Shown here: positions 10,920 through 19,419 of the stretch, in pieces
How positions within the stretch are numbered: the stretch's first letter is position 1
Layout: each line of letters opens with the position of its first letter
Source of the DNA: Azospirillum tabaci
GTDB taxonomy: Bacteria; Pseudomonadota; Alphaproteobacteria; Azospirillales; Azospirillaceae
Reading direction: 5' to 3'
Length of the DNA stretch: 64,000 nt
Assembly: GCF_014596085.1 (NCBI RefSeq)
Contig: NZ_JACCJY010000028.1
Span: forward strand, 1 to 64,000
Program-made: the position numbers and the translations under genes
The notes under the pieces: model-generated
What the model saw: only the letters and a program-made list of their open reading frames with translations
Told to the model about the DNA's origin: nothing
Databases searched by the model: none

Positions 10920-11534
10920 ATGATGGCGATCCCGAGTCCCCGCCTCCTGGCGATCACGGACCGGCGGCAGGCGGCGCAGCCCTTGCCGGATCTGGCGGCG
11001 CGTCTGTTCGCCGGGGGCCTGCGCTGGCTGTCGCTGCGGGAAAAGGATCTGGACGAGTCGCGGCAGGTCGCCCTGGCCCATGCGCTGGTGGAGCGGGCAC
11101 GGCCCTGGGGGGCGCTGGTCACGCTGCACGGCGATCCGGATCTGGCGCTGGCCGCCGGGACCGACGGGGTGCATCTGCCGGAAGGGGCCGACGTGGCGGC
11201 GGCGCGGCGGCGGCTCGGCCCCGGCGCCCTGGTCGGGCTTTCGGCCCACGACGCCGAGGGGATTCGGCGGGCCGCGGCGGGCGGGGCGGACTACGTCACG
11301 CTGTCGCCCATCTTTCCGTCGCCGAGCAAGCCGGGCTACGGCCCACAGGTCGGGACGGAAGGGCTGGGACGCCTGGCCGCGGACTCCACCCTTCCCATCA
11401 TCGCGCTCGGCGGTGTGGAGTCGGGCAATGTTGGAGAGTGCTTGGCCGCTGGAGCCGCCGGAGTGGCGGTCATGGGCGGGTTGATGCGGACGCCGGACCG
11501 CCTGTCCGATCTGCTCAAGGCCTTGAAAGGATGA
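10920..11534 (+). CDS. Thiamine phosphate synthase / TenI family protein
   Basis: A roughly 204-residue TIM barrel of the ThiE/TenI superfamily. Visible family segments are [50 protein letters not shown] and IALGGV. True ThiE normally has GQxD after GVHL and GPIFPTxTK; here these are PEGAD and SPIFPSPSK, so a TenI-like tautomerase role or a divergent ThiE are both possible. The start is either of two adjacent ATGs at 10920 and 10923; the ribosome site is weak. An in-frame start at 10803 would add a segment unlike the family. It diverges from gcl, itself a thiamine-diphosphate enzyme. Confidence 0.8.
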   Translation: MMAIPSPRLLAITDRRQAAQPLPDLAARLFAGGLRWLSLREKDLDESRQVALAHALVERARPWGALVTLHGDPDLALAAGTDGVHLPEGADVAAARRRLGPGALVGLSAHDAEGIRRAAAGGADYVTLSPIFPSPSKPGYGPQVGTEGLGRLAADSTLPIIALGGVESGNVGECLAAGAAGVAVMGGLMRTPDRLSDLLKALKG

Positions 11535-11609
11535 AGACGGGAAGAAAAGGCGCCGGTTGAAACCGCCCTTTCTTTATCGTGGTTCTGGACTTTTCAGCCG
11601 GAAATGTGC

Positions 11610-11631
11610 ATCTGGTATCTCATATACGAAA
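11610..11631. promoter_or_regulatory. Candidate GntR operator half-sites before the gntR gene
   Basis: ATCTGGTAT (11610-11618) is the exact reverse complement of ATACCAGAT, the right half of the palindromes at 1645 and 17554, and is followed by ATATAC (11622-11627). It lies about 90 bases before the GntR start, where an autoregulatory operator would be. The palindrome is imperfect. Confidence 0.4.
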
Positions 11632-11713
11632 ACGATGCGATGCCTTTCGCACGACCGGGCCGGCGCACAGTGGGGTGCTTCCGGACGGCCAGCATTGAGG
11701 AACGGTGCCGACC

Positions 11714-12403
11714 ATGAACCCTCCGCCGATCAACGTCCAGCCGCTCGACACCGGAACGACCTTCCGCAGCCAAGCGTACCACGCGTTGAAGCAAGCCATC
11801 TCGCAAATGGACATTTACGACCATAACGACGAGATCCGGCTTGAGGAGCGGCAGCTCAGCGAGTTGCTGGGCGTCAGCCGGACGCCGATCCGCGAGGCGC
11901 TGACCCTGCTGGAGCAGGAGGGGTTCATCCGCCTCCAGCCCCGCCGGGGCATCTTCGTCATCCGCAAGACCAAGGCCGAGATCGTCGAGATGATCCAGGT
12001 CTGGGCGGCGCTGGAGAGCATGGCCGGGCGGATGGTCGCCCAGCAGGCCACCGACGAGGACATCCGCACCCTGTGGGACCTGTTCCGCAACTTCGAGATG
12101 CGGAACCCCAAGGAGCATGTCAACGAGTACTCCGACGCCAACATCGCCTTCCACAAAAGCATCATCCGGCTCAGCGGGTCCAAGCTGATCCAGGAGATGA
12201 CCGACAACCTGTTCATCCACATCCGCGCCATCCGCAAGCTGACCATCGGCCAGGACAACCGGGCGGAGCGGTCGATCAACGACCACAAGGAAATCATCAA
12301 GGCCTTGGAACGCCGCGACGTCGATCAGGCCGAACACCTGATCCGCGACCACACGCTGGGTCTGGCGGCGCACGTCGAAAAGCATTGCGACTTCCTGGAG
12401 TGA
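11714..12403 (+). CDS. GntR-family transcriptional regulator with FCD domain
   Basis: A 229-residue dimeric DNA-binding repressor type. The winged helix spans about residues 18-80 and includes ERQLSELLGVSRTPIREAL and GFIRLQPRRGIFV. The FCD ligand domain follows, with metal-binding-type residues in DANIAFHKSI and NDHKEIIKAL. A GTG at 11705 is an alternative start; GAGG at 11697-11700 lies 4 bases before the GTG and 13 before the ATG, so neither spacing is ideal. Its place between the glyoxylate genes and pyruvate kinase, with a GTATAC-type half-site upstream, suggests control of carbon-acid genes. The stop codon lies inside a 20-bp tandem duplication. Confidence 0.92.
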   Translation: MNPPPINVQPLDTGTTFRSQAYHALKQAISQMDIYDHNDEIRLEERQLSELLGVSRTPIREALTLLEQEGFIRLQPRRGIFVIRKTKAEIVEMIQVWAALESMAGRMVAQQATDEDIRTLWDLFRNFEMRNPKEHVNEYSDANIAFHKSIIRLSGSKLIQEMTDNLFIHIRAIRKLTIGQDNRAERSINDHKEIIKALERRDVDQAEHLIRDHTLGLAAHVEKHCDFLE

Positions 12404-12426
12404 GGGGCGACTTCCTGGAGTGAGGG
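12387..12426 (+). repeat. Exact 20-bp tandem duplication across the gntR stop
   Basis: GCGACTTCCTGGAGTGAGGG occurs twice head to tail (12387-12406 and 12407-12426). The first copy contains the last four codons and stop of gntR; the second repeats them beyond the stop without effect on the protein. It looks like a recent slippage event. Confidence 0.95.
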
Positions 12427-12467
12427 TGCCCCGCCCCCGGTGAGGGGGGAAGGGCACGCACGGGTGG

Positions 12468-13931
12468 TCAGGCCGGCTCGTGGAGCTGTGCGGTCGTCAC
12501 GCTGTTCAGACCGTTCGCGGTGATCGTGACCACGCGCAGGCTGTTGGTGGTGCCGGGCGTTCCGAAGGGGACGCCCGCCGTCACGATCAGCGACTGGCCG
12601 GGGGTGCCGATGCCCTCCTGGGCGGCGACGAGGCTGGCCCGCTCGACCATTTCCGCGAAATTCGCCACGTCGGCGGTCCAGACCGGGTGCACGCCCCAGG
12701 CCAGCGACAGCAGGCGGGCGGTGCCGCGTTCGGCGCTGAGGCCGAGGATCGGCACGGTCGGCCGCTCGCGCGAGGCGCGCCGCGCGGTGGAGCCGGTGCT
12801 GGTGAAGGTGGCGATGCCGGCGGCCGAGATGGTCTCGGCGATCTGGCGGGCCGCCGCGGACAGGGCGTCCGGGGTGGTCGCCTCCGGGCTCGGATGCTCG
12901 GAGTCCATGATGCGGCGGTAGAGGGGATCGCGCTCGACCCGGCGGATGATGCGGTCCATCATCGCCACGGCCTCCACCGGATGCTTGCCCGACGCCGATT
13001 CCGCCGACAGCATCACGGCGTCCGACCCGTCATAGACGGCGGTCGCCACGTCCGACGCCTCGGCGCGCGTCGGCGTCGGCTCGGTGATCATGGATTCCAG
13101 CATCTGGGTGGCGACGATGACCGGCTTGCCGGCGGCGCGGCTCAGGCGGATCATCCGCTTCTGCAGGCCGGGCACGTCCTCCGGCGGCAACTCCACGCCC
13201 AGGTCGCCGCGGGCGACCATCACCGCGTCCGACAGGGCGATGATCTCCTCCAACCGGGGCAGGGCGGCGGGCTTCTCCACCTTGGTCATGATGTGGGCGC
13301 GGTCGCCGATCAGGGCGCGCGCCTCCAGGATGTCCTCGGGCCGCTGCACGAAGCTGAGGCCGATCCAGTCCACACCCAGGGTCAGGCCGAACTGCAGGTC
13401 GCTGCGGTCCTTCTCCGACAGGGCGCTGAGGGCCAGCGTGGTGCCGGGGACGTTCATGCCCTTGCGGTCGGACAGGGTGCCGCCGACCATGACCTCGGTC
13501 TCGGCGTGGTCGGGGCCGCAGCTCAGCACGCGCAGGCGCATCCGTCCGTCGTTCAGCAGAAGCTCGTGGCCCGGCTCCAGGCTGGCGAAGATCTCCGGAT
13601 GCGGGACGCAGACGCGGCTGCGGTCGCCGGGGGTCGGGTCGAGGTCGAGGCGGAAGCGGTCGCCGCCGGCCAGGATCACCGCCACTTCCTTGAAGGTGCC
13701 GACGCGCAGCTTCGGACCCTGAAGATCGAGAAGCACGCCGATGGGGCGCCCGACCGTCTCCTCGACCGCGCGGATCTGGCGGTAGCGTTCGGCGTGGTCG
13801 CGCTGCGTGCCGTGGCTGGCGTTCAGGCGGAAGACATCCACGCCGGCCTCGGCGAGGGCGAAGATCTGGCTGTAGGTCGAACTGGCCGGCCCCAGAGTGG
13901 CGACGATCTTGGTGCTGCGGTTGCGCTGCAT
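12468..13931 (-). CDS. pyk: Pyruvate kinase
   Basis: A 487-residue glycolytic enzyme that transfers phosphate from phosphoenolpyruvate to ADP. Family blocks are KIVATLGPASS at the start, RLNASHG (Arg and Asn of the active site), LLDLQGPKLRVG, the catalytic signature IMTKVEKPAAL, MVARGDLGVELP, and the Mg/potassium-site segment MLESMITEPTPTRAEASDVATAVYDG. The start has AGGAGG about 8 bases upstream. It has no C-terminal PEP-utiliser extension; a separate protein with that swivelling domain is encoded 1.2 kb away at 15139. It is transcribed alone, with an opposing Nudix gene upstream. Confidence 0.97.
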   Translation of the reverse strand: MQRNRSTKIVATLGPASSTYSQIFALAEAGVDVFRLNASHGTQRDHAERYRQIRAVEETVGRPIGVLLDLQGPKLRVGTFKEVAVILAGGDRFRLDLDPTPGDRSRVCVPHPEIFASLEPGHELLLNDGRMRLRVLSCGPDHAETEVMVGGTLSDRKGMNVPGTTLALSALSEKDRSDLQFGLTLGVDWIGLSFVQRPEDILEARALIGDRAHIMTKVEKPAALPRLEEIIALSDAVMVARGDLGVELPPEDVPGLQKRMIRLSRAAGKPVIVATQMLESMITEPTPTRAEASDVATAVYDGSDAVMLSAESASGKHPVEAVAMMDRIIRRVERDPLYRRIMDSEHPSPEATTPDALSAAARQIAETISAAGIATFTSTGSTARRASRERPTVPILGLSAERGTARLLSLAWGVHPVWTADVANFAEMVERASLVAAQEGIGTPGQSLIVTAGVPFGTPGTTNSLRVVTITANGLNSVTTAQLHEPA

Positions 13932-14122
13932 GGCGCGGGCCTCCTGAGAGGGCGATGACGAGGCGGTGACTGGTCGGTGTTGGGGTGATGCTGCGACCGG
14001 GGCGGGGCGGGGGTCAAACCGACGCTATGGCTTTTCCACATAGCGGGAAGTCACACGGTTGGTTTGACCGGGGGTGAGCCGTGGGCGGACACTGAACGCC
14101 CGCGACCAGACAGGACGATGCC

Positions 14123-14890
14123 ATGAACACGCCTGCCATCAACACGCCTGTCGAGCCGCTTCCCGCCGCCAGTCTGATCTTTCTGCGCGACAGCGTGGAC
14201 GGGCTGGAGGTCTTCATGATCCAGCGGCACCGCGACCTTCGCTTCGCGCCCGGCGCCACGGTGTTCCCCGGCGGGCGGCTCGACGCGGAGGACAGCGCGC
14301 TTCCCTGGCGGGAGCTGTCCCTGCCGCTGACCGACGACATGCCGCAGCGGATGGCCGCGATCCGCGAGGCGTTCGAGGAATGCGGCCTTCTCTTGGCCGG
14401 CGGCTCCCTGGATGCGTCCATTCTCGACGGGCTGCGGACCGCGCCGGGCGGAACCTTCCTGGACCGGTTGCTGGCGGCGGGGCTGGAGCCGGACGTGGCG
14501 GCGCTGGTCCCCTTCGCCCGCTGGCTCACGCCGGAGAGCGTCTGGCGGCGCTACGACACCCTCTTCTTCCTGGCCAAGGCGCCGCCGCGCCAGACCGCGG
14601 TGGTGGACGGGGTGGAGGCGGTCGCCGGATTCTGGGGCACGCCGCGGGCCATCCTGGCCGAGGCGGAGGCGGAACGGCTGTCGCTGGTCTTCGCCACCCG
14701 TATGAATCTGCTCCGTCTGGCCGGTTGCCGCACGGTGCGGCACGCGATGGAGGAGGCCGCGCGATTCCACCCGCTGGCCCCCATCCTGCCCCGTCCCGCC
14801 GACACCCCCGAAGGCCCGGCGCTGTGCATTCCAGAAGGGCTCGGCTACCTCCTGACCCGTATCCCTCTGGAGCAGGCACGGCTGGGCTGA
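14123..14890 (+). CDS. Nudix hydrolase, NUDT19-like
   Basis: A 255-residue Nudix protein. The box begins with FPGGRLDAED and continues, after an insertion of roughly 28 residues, with MAAIREAFEECGLLL. An insertion inside the Nudix box is known for NUDT19/RP2-type CoA diphosphatases, so hydrolysis of CoA or acyl-CoA to phosphopantetheine products is the best guess. The substrate cannot be read from the sequence. It is a single gene between pyk (opposite strand) and the PPDK-like gene. The frame is open into 14074, but the ATG at 14123 gives the family N-terminus (PAASLIFLRD). Confidence 0.85.
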   Translation: MNTPAINTPVEPLPAASLIFLRDSVDGLEVFMIQRHRDLRFAPGATVFPGGRLDAEDSALPWRELSLPLTDDMPQRMAAIREAFEECGLLLAGGSLDASILDGLRTAPGGTFLDRLLAAGLEPDVAALVPFARWLTPESVWRRYDTLFFLAKAPPRQTAVVDGVEAVAGFWGTPRAILAEAEAERLSLVFATRMNLLRLAGCRTVRHAMEEAARFHPLAPILPRPADTPEGPALCIPEGLGYLLTRIPLEQARLG

Positions 14891-15138
14891 GCCCACAGGG
14901 AGATCGCGCATTTCCGGCCCGAATTTCTGGGCAACAATTCGCCTAAAATTCCGCTATGCGGAATTTCCCGTGCCTTTTTTCGCCGCCGAAGCGTTATCGT
15001 CGCAAATGCGACTATTTGTGCATTGCACTCAGTTCGTAAATTGGCATTATGAGGAAATAAGATATCGGTTTGACCGGAGAAATTTTCCGTTCATGTCCAC
15101 TGGGTGCCTGAACACCACGCCGACGCGAGGATAGGTCC

Positions 15139-16857
15139 ATGCTCCACCAGTCCATCATCCAAGGCTCCACCGACACGAGCGGCGCCATTGCCGTCGGTGC
15201 CGCCGTGGTTGCCGGGCACCAGGCGCTGCCGGCGGCCGGTGGACAGCGGTGGGTCTACGCCTTCGGCGGTGGTGGTGCGGAGGGGCACGGCGGCATGCTG
15301 GCGGAGCTGGGCGGCAAGGGCGCCGGGCTGGCCGAGATGGCGCGGCTGGGCGTGCCGGTGCCGCCGGGCTTCACCATCGTGGCGGAGGCCAGCCGCCGGC
15401 ACCGCGCCGGGCAAGGCGGCTTTCCCGCCGGGCTGACCGCCCAGGTCGAGGAAGCGCTGACCCGGCTGGAAGCCGTGGCGGGCGCCCGCTTCGGCGGGTC
15501 GGAGAATCCGCTGCTGGTGTCCGTCCGGTCGGGCGCGCGGGCGTCAATGCCCGGCATGATGGACACGATCCTGAATCTCGGCCTGACCGACGCGACGGTG
15601 AAGGGGTTGGCGGCGCGCAGCGGCGACGCGCGCTTTGCCTACGACTGCTACCGCCGGCTGATCCAGACCTACGGCACGGTGGTGCAGGGGGTGGGCGCCC
15701 ACGCCTTCGATGCGGCGCTGGAGGCCTACAAGGAGGGGCGCGGGCTGACCCGCGACGCCGACCTGAACGCCGCCGACTGGCGCGCCGTGGCCTCCGCTTA
15801 TCGCGAGGTGATCGAACGCGAGGCGGGGGAGCCCTTCCCGCAGGACGCGCGGACCCAGCTTTTCGCCGCCATCGGCGCCATTTTCCGCTCCTGGGGCAAC
15901 GCCCGCGCGGTGGCCTTCCGCGCGCTGCACGGCATTCCCGACGACTGGGGCACCGCGGCGACCGTGCAGGCGATGGTGTTCGGCAATCGCGGCGGCGCCT
16001 CCGGCACCGGGGTCGCCCACAGCCGCGACCCCTCCACCGGCGAGGCCGTGCTGTGCGGCGAGTTCCTGCCAGACGCCCAGGGTGAGGACATCGTGTCCGG
16101 GCTGCGCACGCCGGGGCCACTGGCTGGCGCCGACGCCTCGCTGGAGGCCGTCGCCCCCGAGGCGTTCGCCGAGCTGGGCCGCATCGCCGACCGGCTGGAG
16201 CGCCATTTCGGCGACATGCAGGAGATCGAGTTCACCGTCCAGCAGGGGCGCCTGTTCATCCTGCAGTCGCGTGCCGGCAAGCGGACGCCGGAGGCTGGGG
16301 TGCGCATCGCCACGGAAATGGCGCAGGCCGGCATTATCTCGCGGGCCGAGGCGGTGCAGCGCGCCGACCTGCCGGCGCTGGCGGACAGCCTGCGTCCCAT
16401 TCCCGACCCGGACGCGCCCCACGAGGTGATCGCCCGCGGCCTGCCGGCCTCCTCCGGTGCTGCCACCGGTGCCGCCGTCTTCACGTCGGACGAGGCGATC
16501 CGGTTGGCGGCGGAGGGCGTGGCGGTGGTGCTGTGCCGTCCGGAAACCTCTCCCCACGACGTGCACGGCATGCAGGTGGCCTGCGCGGTGGTGACCGCCC
16601 GCGGCGGAGCGACCAGCCACGCCGCCACCGTCGCCCGCGCCATGGGGCTGCCCTGCGTCACCGGAGCGCGCATGCTGCGCGTCGATCCAGCGGCCGGCGT
16701 GATGACCGTGGGCGACCTGACCGTCCGGGCGGGTGAGATCATCACCGTGGACGGCGGGGCGGGCCATGTGATCCTGGGCAGCGTGCCGATGATCCGCCCC
16801 GAGCCTCCGGAAGCCGTGGCGCTGTTGCTGCGCTGGGCCGAGGGCGCCAGCGAATGA
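15139..16857 (+). CDS. PPDK-like protein with only ATP-grasp and swivelling His domains
   Basis: The 572 residues match the first two domains of pyruvate phosphate dikinase. The nucleotide-binding domain starts with VYAFGGG and LGGKGAGLAEMARLGVPVPP, and includes SVRSGARASMPGMMDTILNL. The swivelling domain carries the phospho-His motif GGATSHAATVARAMG near residue 490. The roughly 330-residue PEP/pyruvate barrel of full PPDK (about 870-880 residues) is absent. The stop is followed by a good terminator, so this is not an obvious recent break. It may need a partner for the barrel function or act on another acceptor. A 35-residue N-terminal extension precedes the usual PPDK start. Confidence 0.85.
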   Translation: MLHQSIIQGSTDTSGAIAVGAAVVAGHQALPAAGGQRWVYAFGGGGAEGHGGMLAELGGKGAGLAEMARLGVPVPPGFTIVAEASRRHRAGQGGFPAGLTAQVEEALTRLEAVAGARFGGSENPLLVSVRSGARASMPGMMDTILNLGLTDATVKGLAARSGDARFAYDCYRRLIQTYGTVVQGVGAHAFDAALEAYKEGRGLTRDADLNAADWRAVASAYREVIEREAGEPFPQDARTQLFAAIGAIFRSWGNARAVAFRALHGIPDDWGTAATVQAMVFGNRGGASGTGVAHSRDPSTGEAVLCGEFLPDAQGEDIVSGLRTPGPLAGADASLEAVAPEAFAELGRIADRLERHFGDMQEIEFTVQQGRLFILQSRAGKRTPEAGVRIATEMAQAGIISRAEAVQRADLPALADSLRPIPDPDAPHEVIARGLPASSGAATGAAVFTSDEAIRLAAEGVAVVLCRPETSPHDVHGMQVACAVVTARGGATSHAATVARAMGLPCVTGARMLRVDPAAGVMTVGDLTVRAGEIITVDGGAGHVILGSVPMIRPEPPEAVALLLRWAEGASE

Positions 16858-16888
16858 TGGGGCGAATGATGGTTTGACGCCATGAAGA

Positions 16889-16920
16889 AAGGCCCGCCGT
16901 CCGATGGGACGACGGGCCTT
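16889..16920. terminator. Bidirectional terminator
   Basis: AAGGCCCGCCGTCC pairs with GGACGACGGGCCTT (one mismatch, loop GATG), with A-rich sequence on the left and CTT on the right. It lies between the convergent PPDK-like and CBS-domain genes. Confidence 0.75.
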
Positions 16921-16955
16921 CCGGCTGGGGCCTTTTCGCTTCCGCCGGGCCGCGG

Positions 16956-17405
16956 TCAGTGGGCGTAGACCGGGGATTCCTGAGGCGGGGGCTGGGTGTG
17001 GGCGACCATTTCGGTGAGCTGGAGCTTGGTGAAGTCGCGGGCGCTGACGACGCCGACCAGCGTGGAGCCGTCGAGTACCGGCAGGTGGCGGATGTGGTGG
17101 CGGTCCATCAGTTCCAGCGCATGGACGAGGCTGTCGTCGGGCGAGCAGGTCTGCGGCGCGCGCGACATCAGCATGAAGACCGGCGTCTTCAGGACCGAGG
17201 CGCCGCGCTCCAGCAGGGCGTAGACGACGTCGCGTTCCGACAGCATGCCGGCCACGGCGTTGCCTTCCGTCCGGCAGACGTCCTTGACCACCAGGGCGCT
17301 GATGTTTTCCGACTTCATCAACCGGATCGCCTCCTCGATGGTTTCGCCGGAACGGACGGTGACGACGCGGGATTCCTTGGTCCGAAGAATGTCGGCGACT
17401 TTCAT
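16956..17405 (-). CDS. Tandem CBS-domain protein
   Basis: A 149-residue protein made almost wholly of two CBS domains (about residues 8-65 and 75-135). Typical segments are TIEEAIRLMKSENISALVV, GMLSERDVV, SLVHALELMDRHHIRHLPV and GVVSARDF. Stand-alone CBS pairs bind adenine nucleotides and act as energy or stress sensors. The start at 17405 has GGAGGG upstream; an in-frame extension to 17603 would carry unrelated sequence. A perfect TGGTATACCA palindrome lies about 150 bases upstream, matching the one before the 62-aa gene, so the gene is probably regulated by a GntR-type protein. Confidence 0.9.
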   Translation of the reverse strand: MKVADILRTKESRVVTVRSGETIEEAIRLMKSENISALVVKDVCRTEGNAVAGMLSERDVVYALLERGASVLKTPVFMLMSRAPQTCSPDDSLVHALELMDRHHIRHLPVLDGSTLVGVVSARDFTKLQLTEMVAHTQPPPQESPVYAH

Positions 17406-17553
17406 GGCGAGCCCTCCACCAGACAGCGGGTTGCGTAAGCGCGCCCTGCACGGAGACCCCCGCGGGGGACCGGAGCTTGACCGGTGGAGCCGCGTCGGGC
17501 CGGTCGAAGGCCGTCGGCGGCACCTGGGCATCGGGCAGTGGCAGGCGATGGAT

Positions 17554-17569
17554 ATTTGGTATACCAGAT
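17554..17569. promoter_or_regulatory. GntR-type operator palindrome
   Basis: ATTTGGTATACCAGAT has a perfect TGGTATACCA core (17557-17566). It lies in the divergent region between the CBS-domain gene and the TauE/SafE gene and differs at one base from the site at 1645-1660. Confidence 0.6.
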
Positions 17570-17729
17570 GCCACGACACGTCAATGGCTAATATAGCAAA
17601 CAATCAGTGAAATGACGTTTTTGTGAAGGGGCGTCGCTGGCCTTTGCCGTCGTTCCTATGGCGATTGTCAGGGTGCCCACAACGATAGCTGGCATGCCAA
17701 ATACTCAGAAGGCTGACGGTGGGGGTCCG

Positions 17730-18479
17730 ATGGTTGCCATGGTGCTGCTGATGCTCGCGGCGTTCGCATCGGGCGTTCTCAACGCCGTCGCCGGGGGCGG
17801 GGCCTTCATCACCTTTCCGGCGCTGCTGTTCGCCGGGGTGCCGCCGGTCAGCGCCAACGTGTCGAGCACCGTCGCCCTGTTCCCCGGCCAGATGGCCAGC
17901 GCCTGGGCCTACCGCAACGAGATCCGCGGCGTGACGGAGGTCAGCGTCACCGCATTCTCCGTGGTCAGCCTCGTCGGCGGGGTGGTCGGGGCCGTCCTTC
18001 TGCTGACCACGCCGGACCGCGCCTTCGCCGGGCTGGTGCCCTGGCTGCTGCTGTTCGCGACGGCGGTCTTCGCGGTGGGAAGCTTCATGCCGGCGCTGGC
18101 CGCCCGGCTGCGGCTGGGGGGACGCTCCGTTCTGGTCGTGCAGTTCGTCATCGCCATCTACGGCGGATATTTCGGCGGCGGGATCGGCTTCCTGATGCTG
18201 GCGGCGCTGACCCTGTTCGGCCTGCGCGACATCCACGCCATGAACGGTCTGCGCATCCTGTTGGCCGCGCTGATGAACGGCGCGGCGGTGGCGGCCTTCT
18301 GCCTGTCCGACGCGGTGTCCTGGCCGGAAACCGCCGTCATGGCGGTGTCGGCCATCGCCGGCGGTTACGCCGGCGCCCACGCGGCGAAGCGGGTCAGCCG
18401 CGACGTGATGAAGTGGGTGGTGGTGTCGATCGGCGTGGGGCTGACCCTGTACTTCTTCATCAAGGGCGCCGGAGCCTGA
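17730..18479 (+). CDS. Sulfite exporter TauE/SafE family membrane protein
   Basis: A 249-residue inner-membrane protein with about eight hydrophobic segments and the family's repeated halves: GVLNAVAGGGAFITFPALL in the first and YGGYFGGGIGFLMLAALTLFG in the second. Family members export sulfite or sulfonates or other small anions; the substrate here is unknown. The ATG at 17730 is preferred because GGGGG lies just before it and the protein then starts directly at the first helix; in-frame starts at 17658 and 17694 have no good ribosome site. It diverges from the CBS-domain gene and shares its operator-bearing upstream region. Confidence 0.88.
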   Translation: MVAMVLLMLAAFASGVLNAVAGGGAFITFPALLFAGVPPVSANVSSTVALFPGQMASAWAYRNEIRGVTEVSVTAFSVVSLVGGVVGAVLLLTTPDRAFAGLVPWLLLFATAVFAVGSFMPALAARLRLGGRSVLVVQFVIAIYGGYFGGGIGFLMLAALTLFGLRDIHAMNGLRILLAALMNGAAVAAFCLSDAVSWPETAVMAVSAIAGGYAGAHAAKRVSRDVMKWVVVSIGVGLTLYFFIKGAGA

Positions 18480-18501
18480 GGGCGCCCCACGCCGGGATGC
18501 C

Positions 18502-19038
18502 TCAAGGCTGCCCGGGAACGGCGATCGGGCGTAGCCCCTTGGCGTAGCTCTTCCACCGCTCCCGGTAGACGGCGGCGGGGGCGCGCATGCGCTCCACATC
18601 CTCGTCCGACAGCGTGCGCACCACCTTGCCCGGCGCGCCGAGCACCAGCGAGCGGTCGGGGATCTCCTTGCCCTCCGCGATGAAGGCGTGGGCGCCGATC
18701 AGGCAGTCACGCCCGATGCGGGCGCCGTTGAGGACGGTGGCGCCGATGCCGATCAGGCTGCCGTCGCCGACGGTGCAGCCGTGCAGCATCGCCAGATGGC
18801 CGATGGTCACGTTGCGCCCGATGAGCAGCGGGAAGCCCGGATCGACGTGGAGGACGGCGTTGTCCTGGACGTTGCTGCCGGCGCCGATGTGGATGCGCTC
18901 CTCCTCGGCGCGCATGACCGCGCCCCACCAGACGGACACGTCCTCCTCCAGCAGGATGTCGCCGACGACGGTGGCGCTGGGGGCCACCCAGCACTGGGGC
19001 GACAGTTGCGGGACCTTGTCGTTGAAGGCGTAGATCAC
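18502..19038 (-). CDS. Gamma carbonic anhydrase-like hexapeptide-repeat protein
   Basis: A 178-residue left-handed beta-helix protein of the YrdA/PaaY/gamma-CA group. Hexapeptide repeats run from about residue 15 to 140. The metal-ligand His residues appear in NAVLHVD, NVTIGHLAMLHGC. Some members hydrate CO2; others have no known activity. The start is taken as GTG at 19038, because a perfect AAGGAGG lies 5-6 bases upstream; the ATG at 19053 overlaps that very site and would be left without one. It ends 22 bases from the convergent TauE/SafE stop. Confidence 0.88.
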   Translation of the reverse strand: MIYAFNDKVPQLSPQCWVAPSATVVGDILLEEDVSVWWGAVMRAEEERIHIGAGSNVQDNAVLHVDPGFPLLIGRNVTIGHLAMLHGCTVGDGSLIGIGATVLNGARIGRDCLIGAHAFIAEGKEIPDRSLVLGAPGKVVRTLSDEDVERMRAPAAVYRERWKSYAKGLRPIAVPGQP

Positions 19039-19178
19039 CCGTTCCTCCTTCATTCTTCGCTTGGGCATCCTACCGCGGAACGGATCGGCGGCGTGAGAAT
19101 GCTGCACCGCGCTATACCCATAAGAAAATTGCGTGATATGATGGGTGCGCTTGGTTCCCGACCCGTGTGAGGATCCCC

Positions 19179-19409
19179 ATGCCGCTCTACTCCTACCGCT
19201 GCACCGCCTGCGATCATGACTTCGAAGCGCTGGTGCGCTCGTCGGACACGCCCGTCTGCGCCTCCTGCGGGTCGGCGGCGCTGGAGCGGAAGGTGGCGCG
19301 CATCGCGCCGGACACCAAGGCCGACAAGTTCCTGAACACCGCCCGCCGCGCCGCCGCCGCGGAGGGCCACTTCAGCAACTACAGCAAGGCCGAGCGCTCG
19401 CGCATCTAA
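19179..19409 (+). CDS. FmdB-family zinc ribbon protein
   Basis: A 76-residue protein whose first half is a putative regulatory zinc ribbon: MPLYSYRCTACDHDFEAL followed by CASCGSAAL, giving two CxxC pairs about 18 residues apart. Function in the family is poorly known. GAGG lies 6 bases before the ATG. The C-terminal half is Ala/Arg-rich and not recognised. It stops 11 bases from the convergent TyrR-like gene. Confidence 0.88.
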   Translation: MPLYSYRCTACDHDFEALVRSSDTPVCASCGSAALERKVARIAPDTKADKFLNTARRAAAAEGHFSNYSKAERSRI

Positions 19410-19419
19410 CGCGCGGCGC

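Noticed and set aside
17604-18599. 331-codon minus-strand frame
   Set aside because: Antisense to the TauE/SafE gene; His/Gln/Gly-rich low-complexity translation typical of a shadow frame.
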